Below are positions 1 through 14,649 of a DNA stretch of 64,000 bases, one piece after another. The notes beneath the pieces were generated by a model, which did no database searches, was not told where the DNA came from, and saw only the letters and a list, made by a program, of their open reading frames with translations. Source of the stretch: Alentia gelatinosa (taxonomy: Eukaryota > Annelida > Polychaeta > Phyllodocida > Polynoidae); NCBI GenBank assembly GCA_950022655.1, contig OX465579.1:133991118-134055117 (forward strand). Direction: 5' to 3'. Made by a program: the position numbers and the translations under genes. The first letter of the stretch is position 1. Each line of letters opens with the position of its first letter.

Positions 1-77
1 CTTCCCTCTTCAATAAAGTTCAATTATATACATCATTTCACTCCCAGAAATTGCGATATAAAATCTGTAGAGGAGAC

Positions 78-257
78 TCACATGTCCCAATCGTTCTCAT
101 CGCCGAGCCAGGCATTCGGTGCCGTGTTGGCGGGTGCCGTGCCTGAGCCCGTCTTGAGCGCCATCTGTTTGCTGGCCTTAGCAGCACGTGCTGCCTCACG
201 CTTGGCCTCATAGTACGCCTCCTCCTCCTGTCGCAACTCCTCCTCCTGGCGGACCAG
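78..257 (-). CDS. AP1AR: AP1AR-like protein, last exon
   Basis: The exon encodes 59 residues and a TGA. It starts LVRQEEELRQEEE and continues YYEAKREAARAAK, a charged helical/coiled-coil stretch, then a Ser/Thr/Ala-rich linker and an acidic tail ending ENDWDM. On the minus strand CAG at 260-258 is a good 3' splice acceptor, and the preceding in-frame ATG is intronic. In vertebrate AP1AR (gadkin), which links AP-1 vesicles to kinesin-1 and restrains Arp2/3, the matching segment is a Glu-rich helix with a REAARAAK run, so I read this as its homologue; the identification is from memory. It joins the 2239-2316 exon in phase 0. The protein would be shorter than the roughly 300-residue human one. 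The stop overlaps GTGAGT, so an alternative splice donor continuing left of the window is possible. Confidence 0.6.
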   Translation of the reverse strand: MVRQEEELRQEEEAYYEAKREAARAAKASKQMALKTGSGTAPANTAPNAWLGDENDWDM

Positions 258-2238
258 CTGCACGGTGTTCAAGAGGACAATCAGTGATTAACACATCCCT
301 GGTTTATGCTTACAGCTCAGCTACCATTGAGTAACAAGACGGCTGAGTGATTAAAACATAACTAATCCACACCGTCTCAACAATAATTGTATAATTCTTG
401 GTCCATACCAATAACTTGACTTTACTGAGTCCCTACAAGCTTACAATCAAAGAAAGTATAAAGGGTGTACCTTAGAAACATTCTTATAATTATATCAGGT
501 CTTCACTCGTCCTTGTACAATATTCTTGGTGTTTCTTAGTAAATCTAATCTAACATGGTGGTTAAAACAACGTTTTACTTACATATTAAGTATTTCAGAG
601 CAAAAAATTCAATAGAATATCGGTCAGAAATACGCTTCTGCTAGCCACCCATATCAAGGAGGGCTTTGTAAAATATGTCTGGCTTTACCATCACAAGACG
701 CACTTGGATTTGGCTCCGCTATCTCCCTTGAAGTGAGTAAGAAAATACCTAGTCTAACGAAGCAGAACACGTGCAGACGTTCATGTAGAGACCTTGATAT
801 TTTGGAAATGTTATGAACCTGGGCATGCTCCTTTTTCATTATGCCTCTAGGACGGCAAGACCCAAAATCAGTTTATGTACTGGACGTGACTCATATTTAT
901 TATGTTTGATAAACATAACTCTGATGATCATAGCATTTATCGATTGGAATGCAAGGATCATATAGTTTACAGGTGTATGTCTACTGGAGAGAGAGAAAAA
1001 AAATAAATCTTATAATACTAGTGAACATGTGGTGACGGATACTAAATAGGCATCTATATATTTCATTTTAATTAAATAGACATTACTAGATAATCATATA
1101 AGAATATACTAATTCATTTCACAATATAATAATAGCACGGAGGAAATTCAATTGTGATTAGGTATGAGATGACAGATAGTATAATTTCCAATGACCAAAA
1201 CGCTAGGCTACAGAAATAACACTAAATACGAGAAGAATAAGCGGTAGATTAAATCATCAAAATATCACAAAGAAAAGAATTGAAACTATGAAAACTACGC
1301 ACAACACTAATAATCTCCTTCGGTCCATGGATATGAGGCTGATTTGGGTTAGGCGTGCTATCCCCTGGCAGAAAATCCCTTACAGTCTTCCCAGAATAGA
1401 CATTGCATAGAAAGACCACTGGCTCACTCGCTTGATCATAAATCAGAGCTATTGAGTTGGGTTACAACGGCCAGTGGTCGTTTCCTGAGCTTTATTAACA
1501 TCGGCCAGCACGGTGACTGTAGGCTGGGCTCGTTTTGTTCAAAGAGTTTACAAAGCCTACGTCGCCACCACCACTGAATGGACCAGACTACTACGATACA
1601 TCTAGATTTAAGAGCGGCTCCCTGTCGTTAGAAGAGCAACCAGAAAGTCCGCTTTGCCTATACGGGTAACATTATACCGCAGTACTTAATGATCTGCATA
1701 CTATCCTCCCATGATAACAATCGGCTATGTGTTAAAATACGTTGATCTTAACGTCTTAGAATACAAAATGTAAATTCAAATCATTATAAGGACGTGAGGG
1801 GTAACATGTGGACAATTTTTTTCAAAATATCTAAACAATAAAAATATCAGAGCATTCTAAATTTTCATGTATCTAAAAAAAAAGGTTTGTTTCTTTGACT
1901 CAACATAAACTTCGTCTCAGGCCATAATATGTGGAAAATGCTCATACATGTTCTCAAACGAAGAAATTAAATAAATATACTACCGAAAATCCAGATTTTT
2001 CGAGCCTTTTTGAATTAGGATTGATTAATTAGGTGGTAACAATTAATCAAATGTATTTATTACTTGGCCCTTTGAAATGTACAATTCTTCAATTCAAAAC
2101 TATTTTTTGCATCATCACTGACGGGACACGTTATGCCTGGTCATTCATTTAATTCAAAACAACTTTTCTGCCATACAAAAAAAACTCTATATTCTGTTTA
2201 TTTTCTCAAAAATATCTGAAACATCTCTTCAGATTTAC
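258..2238 (-). other. Intron of the AP1AR-like gene
   Basis: AT-rich intron with donor GTAAAT (2238-2233) and acceptor CAG (260-258) on the minus strand. It contains a 10-bp inverted repeat GACCACTGGC/GCCAGTGGTC (1414-1423 and 1470-1479). No other gene or RNA is recognised. Confidence 0.5.
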
Positions 2239-2316
2239 CTCATCGTCAATCTCGACGTCTATTCTCTTTTGTTCGTCGAGAAGCGCGTCGAAGTTTTTAG
2301 CCTGGACCAGCTTGCA
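2239..2316 (-). CDS. AP1AR: AP1AR-like protein, internal exon
   Basis: The 26-codon exon reads CKLVQAKNFDALLDEQKRID followed by VEIDDE, and ends exactly at GAG|GTAAAT. It aligns without gaps to the vertebrate AP1AR segment that contains RHYDSI-EKQKDLD, just before the Glu-rich helix, and splices in phase 0 into LVRQEEEL at 257. Upstream on the minus strand is CTGCAGAG, so the acceptor is either CAG (exon 2239-2318, phase 1) or CAGAG (exon start 2316, phase 0). The flanks are AT-rich and non-coding. The exon is too short to show up as an open reading frame; clean splice borders plus homology support it. Confidence 0.6.
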
Positions 2317-5152
2317 CTCTGCAGCCGTCACGACCCTAGACGATCATGCAACAGAAGGGAACAGCCAACTAAAACAACACTTACACGTCACGACAACACA
2401 AGCAGAGAGGCATGGAGCCTAGGTGAAACTATGGCACATTCAACATAGGTAGCAGGTGTGCAGATCTAGACACTAGAGACGCTAAATAAAAGTCTGCCCT
2501 ATGCGCTGCTTCCAGGTTATTCTTGCCGTGTTGTCAATGCCTGTTGATATTTGTCTTTTCATTAATTGGGGAATGCAGACATTTAGCGCTTTTCATGATT
2601 ATAGACATGAAAAATGTAGGTGAACATTATGTTGATATCATTAATGAGCTAAGAAATTGTTATAAACATTTATATTTTAGATATTTCTATTTTTCCTTAA
2701 CTTACACACCTTAGTTGACAATTGATTTTGGAACACTTAAATAATAGTCCCTACTTTCATAATCTTGATAGCTGATATATATTTTGAATTGATATAATTA
2801 TATCCAGGCATTGACCACACGGGAAGATAACTCGATGCTATAACATTGTCAACATTGTGTTTATGAATGAATCATTGCTTATGAATGAACATTTGGAGAA
2901 GAGATTCATAAACATATTCTTAATCAAAATATAAAAACTATAACAATAGTGAAGGTAACTGTAACATGTAAACAGATTACACTGACAACATGAAAAAGTC
3001 AAAGGGCTGTGACTGGTGAGACAATGAAGGTCAAGACATACAATTCAAGGTGACTTCGGCTACAAACAAGTGATGAATAAAAATGGCATAAACGATAATA
3101 GAAGTACAACAAAAATACAAATGAAGACCCAGTAGGATCTTACCCATCTCATGTATGAGGAAACAGTGAATGGTCCTCCGAGTTGCAACTGTCCTCTGAA
3201 AATGTTGTAAAAACGTATTAAAAGACGCCAATTCTACGTTATTTCAGCCTTTCGAACTGAAAGAAATGAACATAATATACCTTCATATATACATCGCGCA
3301 CTGTGATATATAGGAATAACAATCTCAACAAGTAAGCATGGGGATGAAATATGTGTTGTATAATTCTTTTGTTGAGGGGTGTTAATTTTATATTGAGTTC
3401 AAGTCTGAAGACGCACTGCTCACAGTGGCGGATATACCTTTTATAAGGATAGAATGCTGTGCTATCACTTCAAGAGGGATAAGTATTTCAGGCTTAATGA
3501 CATATCGCCTTGAGCCTACGAGTGATTTCCTTCAATTCATGAATATGGGTAAAATATTCACGAAACCGATTTCGTTTAGAAAAGCGAATGGTTACGCTTC
3601 CTTTTCCTATATATCGACATTTGAGTACTGGAATAGCTAGAGAAAAGATTGACTCTCGATCAGGCTTGGTCACTACCGTCGTGTAGGTTGTCCTGCGGAG
3701 GAGGCGTCAGCCCTGCCACCTTGGCATTTACAAATGAATAATTGACGGCCTCGCATTCAATCTCCCAGCAATACCCCTCGGCCAGCCCCCAGCTGCCTAT
3801 CTCCGCCACTCATCCACGGTCCGCGGAGAATCAACCCTGTAATAACTAGGCAGAGGTCATAGCAACCAGGATACTACTCGTCAGAGAAAACACAAAAACT
3901 CTCATACTCGATGGGGAAGTGGCTGGCAGTTTATATCTTTCAAAAAGAGTACTTGATGTATTGACATCTATACAGGGCAATTAGCGCTATAGTTTCCTCT
4001 ATACAGGAGAATAGACGCCGCCCTTCCTCTATATAGGGCTTTCCCTATAGCGCATTATAGCTTTATTCCAATTTAGTTGTTATCCAAAACATTCAAAACC
4101 GTCAATTCGAATTGAAAACTAGTGGTAAATACAAAGAAAAATACTATCGGTAAATTAGACATACCGAGTCATCCAATTGAATTATTTCTATATGGTTATT
4201 TAATGTATCACACTGTACCATGTACATATGAGAGTATCATCAAGTGCGGCACTCTAGAATCATCTTAGCTATAAATGATATTACTTTCACTCCCTTAATG
4301 TGTTGCGCCGTATAGACAACATTTCCCTTGACACAACTCGACCTGTCTACAAACACACCACAAACTCCCTGGAGGAGTGGCACACCATGCGAGCTCAGAG
4401 TCAACAAAGTCAGCTGAAAGGTCACGTGTTGACTGAGCGTGCGCGCGCACCCTCCACCCCCATCAGGGTAAACTCTACCCACAATGCATTAGTGGGATAT
4501 CGCCATCTTGGCTACCACTCGATGGCTTCTGGCTGACACTAACTCTTCAGTCGCATTTGACCGTGGCCACTGCATTTATCTGTTACTTGGTGGAGAGAAT
4601 TTTGCAATTGAACACTCACGACCCATAGCTTTTCCTTGTATCTATACATATTGTTAGATTCCCGCATACAACACGATATAAACTTCGCTAGTTATCGACC
4701 CTTAAGCTGAAGAAGGTACATGGATAGGGTGATTATAATGAAATTACATGTACATGTAGTTATGATTTTATGTAGAGCTAAACACTGGACAGCACACCTC
4801 GCCATGAGGCACAGAGTTCATCATTTCCATGATGTTCAAGAATGTTTTCCGTTAAGATTATACTAGGATGATCCATCAGAGGAAAACGAGAGAAAGTCTC
4901 TACTATTTTCTTAAATATGATTAGTGAGCTTGGCTCTATTGATATGACCTATATGTTTCATTTATAACATGTGTACTTCAAACGTAGAGAAGTGTATCGT
5001 TACCTCCAAGTGGGTTTACAAGTGACCAATCCACACCATGTGGTATAGTTATCCTAGAGATAAAGGTTAACGATCAAGTGGTGGGGTATAAAAAAACTTA
5101 GTTTGCCAGTTTACCCGTGAATCGTTCTAAAAGACATTACACAAACTGTCAT
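2317..5152. other. Intronic non-coding stretch
   Basis: AT-rich sequence presumed intronic to the AP1AR-like gene. It contains the candidate exon 3144-3195 (listed separately), a 9-bp inverted repeat GCGCTATAG/CTATAGCGC (3984-3992, 4045-4053) around three CTCTATA-type motifs, and a weaker pseudo-exon at 5003-5052. No protein gene is recognised. Confidence 0.4.
3144..3195 (-). other. Candidate internal exon, uncertain
   Basis: On the minus strand the sequence TTTTCAG|AGGAC...GATGG|GTAAGA defines a 52-nt exon. Entered with two carried bases it has no stop and leaves in phase 0, matching the CAGAG acceptor choice of the 2239-2316 exon. The residues do not resemble AP1AR, so it may be a pseudo-exon. 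Confidence 0.2.
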
Positions 5153-5318
5153 GGGGCCATCCATAAAGTACGTACGCATTGAGGGGGGGGGAGGGGGTCA
5201 AAATTATCGGAAATTTTGCGTAGGCTCTTTCTTTGTTCTATTGCCTACAAGATCGGCATTCAGGGTGGGGGAGTCAAAAATTTCAGAATTTCTGGGTATA
5301 CACTTTATGGATGGCCCC
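5153..5318. mobile_element. 166-bp TIR MITE with CAT target duplication
   Basis: The ends are perfect 17-bp inverted repeats, GGGGCCATCCATAAAGT at 5153-5169 and its complement at 5302-5318. Both ends are flanked by CAT (5150-5152 and 5319-5321), a 3-bp target-site duplication. The interior has G-runs, GGTCAAAA/GAGTCAAAA and short inverted AATTTC motifs and no protein. A diverged relative of the right half lies near 43.0-43.1 kb. The superfamily is not assigned; 3-bp duplications occur in Harbinger- and Zator-type elements. Confidence 0.75.
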
Positions 5319-5321
5319 CAT

Positions 5322-6073
5322 TCTTCCTCTGTCTTGATCTTAAAAGGAATTCCTGCATTACTCTTAACTGCTGTGACACTCATGTATTGTTCTGGAAGTG
5401 GACAGAACAGTAATTTCCACGGATTCTTGTTGGGTCTTTCGTATTACATATTGGACAGGCCGGTAATTCTTTGTAATGTTAGTTTTCTTTTCAATAATAC
5501 AAAAAATGATTGGAAGTTTGGACACTCACCTTGTAGTGATAGGTGCTATTCCATGCACATATCCAATACGGACATTACGATATAGCAATACGTGATTCAA
5601 ACATAGGACGATTACATAAGGTTCCGATTGAATAAGGATACACAAAATACACACAGGAGGGGGTTCTATTTTTCAGAGAATATTGCCAGTTCAATGTATG
5701 AACACCAGCTGGGGCCGATATCAATGAAAATGGAGAATATAGTTGAATACGCGAGACACTTTTCTTTACCCCCTTTTCCTGGACCCATGTGCTGCTGCTA
5801 TGGTAAATTGCGGTCCAGAGCCTGGGGACCAGGTTAAGTAGAACGGGTTCTCATAGAACCTTCCATGCTCCCTTTATCGCCCATCTCTGCCTCCCTCTCC
5901 GAGGACGGCGTATCGGTCCCCGGTTTCCCGTTCCTTTTAGACTCTGACAAGGAGACGATGATTAGACCAATGGTATCTACTTTGGGTTTGGAATCTACTT
6001 CTGCAGTCTCTGCATTGGCATTCCTCGGTAAACGGAGCCATCGGGGCGGTAGAGCCCCTCATTGCGCCACCAA
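5322..6073. other. Non-coding stretch, weak open frames only
   Basis: No gene is recognised. On the minus strand, 6073-6055 reads TTGGTGGCGCAATGAGG, which resembles a retroelement primer-binding site next to the LTR-like block at 6074-6440. Open frames through 5865-6092 show no known domain. Confidence 0.3.
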
Positions 6074-6440
6074 TGTAACGGATCTTCTTTAGTGCTTTGA
6101 TATAACTGTTTCATTTGTACTTTAGTGGCGAGAAAAGTTCTAATATTGATCACTGATATAACTGTCCCTTTTTGATACTTTCTCTTTTTTCAATAGCTTG
6201 TTTGTCTTCTATCTACAGCAAGGATGTCCCTAACAAGGATTAAAAGTTGGCATGGCATTGCCATGCTTTCGGTTTCAACAAGTAATGTATACATGTTTTA
6301 AGAAATAAAAAATAAATAGATTTTTAAATCAGTCCAAATAAGATAAATTTAAAACTCCAGTACAAGTACAATAGTCTTGCAATAGTGTACTGTTTGGGTG
6401 GTGCTATGAAGTCTCGAAAGTGCGGGTAGGAAAAACATTA
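6074..6440 (-). mobile_element. Possible decayed LTR
   Basis: Read on the minus strand the block starts TGTAATG and ends CGTTACA, LTR-like TG...CA ends with a 5-bp inverted repeat. It is followed directly by TTGGTGGCGCAATGAGG, placed like a tRNA primer-binding site. No second LTR, target duplication or coding region was found, so this is tentative. Confidence 0.25.
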
Positions 6441-6528
6441 CATGGTACACCATCAGTTTCTATTTCCAGTAGTAACAATAACAACGCGCTCGGCGCCTAA
6501 GGTAGGTGGTTTACATACACGACAAATA

Positions 6529-6794
6529 GGGAGGGAGGGAGGGAGGGAGGGAGGGAGGGAGGGAGGGAGGGAGGGAGGGAGGGAGGGAGGGAGGCAGGCA
6601 GGGAGGCAGGCAGGGAGGCAGGCAGGGAGGCAGGCAGGGAGGCAGGCAGGGAGGCAGGCAGGGAGGCAGGCAGGGAGGCAGGCCGGGAGGCAGGCAGGGA
6701 GGCAGGCAGGGAGGCAGGCAGGGAGGCAGGCAGGGAGGCAGGCAGGGAGGCAGGCAGGGAGGCAGGCAGGGAGGCAGGCAGGGAGGGAGGGAGG
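6529..6794. repeat. GGGA microsatellite grading into a 12-bp GGGAGGCAGGCA minisatellite
   Basis: About sixteen GGGA copies (6529-6592) pass into about sixteen copies of the 12-mer GGGAGGCAGGCA, then back to GGGA. One copy carries a C in place of A near 6682. All frames are open on both strands (Gly-Arg-Glu/Gln-Ala or Pro-Ser-Leu repeats), as expected for a stop-free repeat, so these are not proteins. The plus strand is G-rich with regular G-runs. Confidence 0.95.
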
Positions 6795-6806
6795 TGGAAG
6801 CCTGTT

Positions 6807-6952
6807 GCAATATATAAAAATACACTACTGTCGCCGGGTGCGGACCACATCTGACCAGAGCAAGCCCCACCCGCTAGTAGGTATTCATTGAACCATAACG
6901 GGTGTCTGCGCAATATATAAAATACACTAAGTACTGTCGCCGGGTGCGGACC
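6807..6952. repeat. Direct duplication flanking the G-rich array
   Basis: Two copies, 6807-6846 and 6910-6952, share GCAATATATAAAA, TACACTA and CTGTCGCCGGGTGCGGACC with a 4-bp indel. Their offset is about 103 bp. They lie immediately right of the G-rich array and may be remains of a longer tandem repeat. Confidence 0.8.
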
Positions 6953-7049
6953 CGGTATCGAGGGTATCGAGGCTATAATTATTCAGAATATATTACTGTA
7001 ATGTATTATAATGTAAGCCGCAAAAACCGTTCCCCGTCTCCCCTAATAT

Positions 7050-7082
7050 ATTTCGGTCTTGACCTACAGGTCAAACCGAAAT
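7050..7082. other. Near-perfect hairpin containing an everted AGGTCA pair
   Basis: ATTTCGGT-C-TTGACCT, loop AC, AGGTCAA-ACCGAAAT: a 15-bp stem with one bulge. The core TGACCT-N2-AGGTCA is an everted repeat of nuclear-receptor half-sites. A regulatory role is inference. Confidence 0.5.
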
Positions 7083-8301
7083 AATAAACAGACTTGATAT
7101 TTCATCGATGATGCCCAACGTTTTCGACTTACTCCCAGAGATATAAGACAAATGGTTTGGTATCCCAATGACTGCCTACGACCGCTTTTTGTGAAAGCTG
7201 CAAATTACTCTCCCATACAATCAATACATGACAGACCTTAGTCATAATACATCTCCACTGATGAGCCAATACCTTACCTGACATATTCGACCCCTAAAGT
7301 CCCTTATATAAAGAAACCTGCCAATACAGGTCCTCCGGGACATTTCCCTGGTGGCTGTTTTTGTTTTGATATTACCTATTCACATCAGACGTGAAAAAGC
7401 CGTGCGTAGTAGGGAAAGTTGGACAACTACCGGCTCCTGTACTTATTGTTAGTGTCCTCGCCTCTACAACTCAATAGGCCTTTTTCCACTGTCCGGTGTC
7501 GCACCTTATCTGCTTGGTCACCCAATGCCTGCAGCCAAACAAGCCCCTGGCAACGTATTCTTTAGTATTGAATCACTCAGTGTATGAGCGTAATACGTTC
7601 ATAATACCTGTGTATATCATTTGCAGAGAAATAACAGTGGTTTCATCGTATTCTATGATATTCCAGCTCCAATTCGATGTATCATACATGTTTAACACCT
7701 CAATGATACTTTAGATATAGCTTAGATAACACAGTATCACCAAAATTGAATATACATTAATACATTGGCAGGCCTAGCTATTATGTGCTTATCTTTCTCC
7801 AAATTAAAACCAAAACAATTATCAACTATAAAGTTTTGATAGTCCAGACTGGTTGATACAATGCCTTTAATTGTTCTAGCAGTCCAATCTGTCCAAAAAC
7901 AACGCTCCTGTAATCACACCCACCTTTCACACTTTAGGTCTGATTGCTGTGTTCTCTATACACATATAGCCAGACTCGGCCAGGTTTGTCCGAGCGGCCG
8001 TGTAACTAGGCAGTGGGCCGTTAGGCGGCGCTGAACGGCAACACCTGTATAGGTAAGGTAACAGGTACAGGAACGGAATTACACTCTCCTCTAGGAGGAA
8101 AAGCTTTTAGACGGACACAGGACAGAGAGGGTGATGAATTGTAAAGATGAAACGTTATTTTCATCATGGCCATGGGGGTCGTATTATGATATAGACTTTC
8201 ATTGGGACTTAAACATATCCCATTACACTCCATACAAATATCAGCATATTAGGTGGTAATTAACTGCATATAATGTGCAGTATGGAAGTCATTCTCATTT
8301 T
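7083..8301. other. Non-coding stretch
   Basis: AT-rich, no gene recognised. A tRNA A-box-like TGTCCGAGCGG at about 7987 has no matching B box. Confidence 0.3.
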
Positions 8302-8447
8302 GGCCTTTCGGAGGCTTTCCATCTAAGTTTGATAGGCTTATGGTTTTTTGAAAAGTAAGAGTAAGATAACTATGTATGGAATAATAACAGTGAACGAAAG
8401 GCTTAACCATAAGATTATTTTTTATATCTAAGTCCTCCGAAAGGGCC
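8302..8447. repeat. Foldback (MITE-like) element
   Basis: The ends are GGCCTTTCGGAGG (8302-8314) and CCTCCGAAAGGGCC (8434-8447), complementary apart from one base. A second internal pair, CTTATGGTT (8337-8345) and AACCATAAG (8405-8413), sits at the matching distance. The internal part is AT-rich and non-coding. No target duplication is clear. Confidence 0.5.
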
Positions 8448-11774
<3,327 letters not shown>

Positions 11775-13158
11775 AATAGCAATTCAAGGTTTGCCTGTGC
11801 AAAACTCTTCCGAGCCTAAACACGAATGCACCCCCATGGCATAGCAAAAAGATGGGTCTTCAAAAAATGAATGTTGAAGTAAAAACTCAATATTCTTTTA
11901 GTAGCTTAAATCTTAAGTTTGTTAGCATGAATATAAGATGGTTGTGAAAGATAAATCTAGGAGATGTGACCATATGTTGTTGTAAAAGGAACTGTATGGA
12001 ACAGAATGTTATTGAGTGTAGCAGATTTAGGGGCAATAAACAGTCACTACTGAGTGCCCAATTCCGTGCGTGTATATCCGCCATGACCCTCTCGGAGCTT
12101 CTTACCAGTCTCTCCATCCAATCCTCGCTGAAGGGTGTGGTTGGCGTAGGATTGTGAGCTGCTCAGTGTCGGGGAGTGAGAGGAGATGGGGAGTGGGTGA
12201 TACTCTCATCACCTCTACCCTGTCAGAAGGGCACTTACCCCTGAAAGGGTGCGTCATAGAGCTTGACACAATGCTTTTATATACGAGATAATCATACGGA
12301 TTGCCAATCTCACCACTTGGCCGGCCACACGTCTTTTTTTCTGTTACAGAGATAATTTTAGTACTTCCTGCGATTTACAAAGAAGGGGGGCACGATATCC
12401 TCATTGTGTGTACCACTTATCATGCTTAGTTAACACTTCCTATAATTAGCTATGCCACGTGGAGGAACTATGAAGCAAACAAACTTCTTCACCTTGCGGC
12501 CAGTCAATTAGGCATACCATCCTAAAGCCCTGACCGACGGCCGCCTGTTTTACCCACTGACAACACAGCGTGGTAGCCACTTAGGTGTACCTCCAGGCGG
12601 GCCCCCACTTGAGCGCAGATTAATTGGTGCCCACACCGGGCCTTGCTATTGCCTGGTCTCATTAACGCTTTTGTTTTTTAGGAGTTGAGCTAATCTTCTC
12701 TAGTTTCTCGCCTCGAGGGGCTTTGGCGATTGATCAAGGCCTGCGAGTAGCTGTTAGAGGAAATATTGAAGAACCGCGATGTGGGTTACTAATAGCGAAG
12801 ACGGACCCTGTCTGGATATTGATATTTCTCATCACCCATCCTCCCATCTCACATGTGTATGTTTTGTCTGAGATAAAACAGGAAACCAATTTCATCTGGC
12901 GATTTTACCCCCCGAGACGCTAGCCATTTTATCCTTTTTAAATTCTGCTTCTTCTCAGTGCAGCTCTTGACTAGACGAGAGACATGGTGTCACTCTCAAG
13001 TAGCCCACAGAGCCCATTTCATATAATCAATATCAAGAATTGCTGCTGCTACCCAGAATGGAAGTAAATGACATACAATCACATTGTTATCTATTTCATT
13101 TTATATGTGGTATATATAAATCTTTAGAGCAAGATTTTAACATGACAGAAAGGTCTAG
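11775..13158. other. Non-coding stretch
   Basis: No gene recognised. About 12480-12740 is locally GC-richer. A minus-strand CAGGGGTAAGTG at about 12236-12246 is splice-donor-like but has no clear exon. Confidence 0.3.
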
Positions 13159-13167
13159 TCTTACCTG
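13159..13167 (-). promoter_or_regulatory. Recursive-splice-like CAG|GTAAGA site
   Basis: The minus strand reads TATCCCCTCAG|GTAAGAC, a 3' splice site joined directly to a strong 5' splice site, the layout of zero-length recursive (ratchet) splice points in long introns. It lies in the roughly 48-kb gap between AP1AR-like exons and has the right orientation. The pyrimidine tract is short. Confidence 0.25.
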
Positions 13168-13257
13168 AGGGGATAATATTTTCATAATTGATTTAAGAAG
13201 CAATTTGTGGTGTTGGTGAGGAGGGGCCAGGTACACAGAGACTGAGGTGAGGAAATA

Positions 13258-13316
13258 TTATACATGTCTACTCTAGACGGTGTTGACAAGCCATCTATTC
13301 CAATAGACATGTATAA
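13258..13316. other. miRNA-precursor-like hairpin
   Basis: A perfect 13-bp stem TTATACATGTCTA/TAGACATGTATAA is followed, after a small asymmetric internal loop, by TAGACGG/CCATCTA and a 10-nt loop. Size and shape fit a short pre-miRNA, but no known seed is recognised. Confidence 0.3.
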
Positions 13317-13956
13317 CATCCCTGAAACAATGCAAATACATGTTCATGTATATATCTCTATCATGTAAACCAGTCATGTACTCTTTTAAAAGACACTGAC
13401 GATAGAAAGATTGATGGATACACTACATATGCCTTGTTTAAAACCTAATCCCGAAAGAATTTTACTCTAGCCCAGGCTAAAGCCGACAGTATTCAATAAA
13501 CTGATAGCTCGGAAGAGAAGTTGCATATTCCATTAACCAGCGTTGATGGCAGACGGCTACCTGAGAGGATCACCTAATCTGTACATGACATATACGATGA
13601 GGATTACGAGCCATCTTTTTAAATGTCAAAGGGATAGATATTTCGATGGATGAACAGATTTGAAAGCATTTCCCTGATATCTTAACTGATGTTATTGTCA
13701 TTTCCGAGAGCGGTGAGAGGTGTATGGAAGTGTGTTCCATACACCTTCAGCTTTTAATACTGGTTAAACCATGTTCCCTGTATCGGTCTTGATACTCGAT
13801 TTATCTACAACACATACCTGAATATATAGGATAAAGTTCAGATGTTGCATGTATTATAAACTACCGAGTATGCATCTATCAGCAATGCACTTGAAAGGCC
13901 TCCAAAGAACCATTCCCGGTGGGAGAGATTCCGACACGGTGGTTCGTCACGTGACG
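13317..13956. other. Non-coding stretch
   Basis: AT-rich. No gene or repeat recognised. Confidence 0.3.
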
Positions 13957-13996
13957 CCTCGCGAGACCTCGTAGAACCTCGCGAGACCTCGCAGGA
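13957..13996. repeat. Two tandem 20-bp CpG-rich units
   Basis: CCTCGCGAGACCTCGTAGAA is followed by CCTCGCGAGACCTCGCAGGA, preceded by a CACGTG at 13949-13954. Each unit holds TCGCGAGA, close to the TCTCGCGAGA element of vertebrate promoters. Confidence 0.7.
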
Positions 13997-14649
13997 TATC
14001 CTCGCACCATTTTCTAAGTGCCTAACGACCCGATGGTGTCAAGGGTTGTTTCCAGGGCTGCATCCTATAGACAAGCATGAATCACGGTTCTACAACAAGG
14101 AAAAACCTTCCGTTTGTGGAAACGACCTCAGCATTGTTCGGGGAAACAATCCATCCCGCAATACGAACACAAAGGAGAAGAGTTTCTAGAAATATAAATG
14201 GTTTCTTTGATCAAAGGAAACAGTGTGGCAAAGAATATGTACACTACATAATCCATTCGATTTAAACCGTCTTTGCTTGTGCATATAGAGTATGTGTTCG
14301 TTCATTTCCTATTATATGCAAAACTCTAAATATATGTAGGACATGTCTATCGGTGGTATGTAAATCACTGACTCCTGACAGTCACAGATGAAGAAATCTC
14401 AGCCGCAGGGTGGAGACACCAGCGAATGAGTATCTTTGCTCCGCCGGAGACTACATGCCACGACCACGATGGATCAGGATAGATTACTTTAACCCATTTA
14501 GCCGTCAACAGCTAAGATCCACGCCCCGCAGCTCTATCTGACGGGCTAAGTATCACCTCCTGCGCGCCAGTTATCTGTGGTGGTCCATCTACGTGCCGGC
14601 GTGTCTGGCATCACCACATCTCACACTGTTCACGCTGCACCCGCTCCCA
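13997..14649. other. Non-coding stretch
   Basis: No gene recognised. The 62-codon frame at 14077-14265 shows no domain. Confidence 0.3.

Noticed and set aside
5003..5052. Minus-strand pseudo-exon TCTCTAG|...|GTAACG
   Set aside because: Weak donor and no resemblance to AP1AR; an example of chance splice-like pairs.
6442..6913. Open frames of 119-149 codons on both strands
   Set aside because: They are translations of the GGGA/GGGAGGCAGGCA array; every frame is open because the repeat lacks stop codons.
7980..8060. tRNA-Ser/Leu-like A box TGTCCGAGCGG
   Set aside because: No B box and no cloverleaf.
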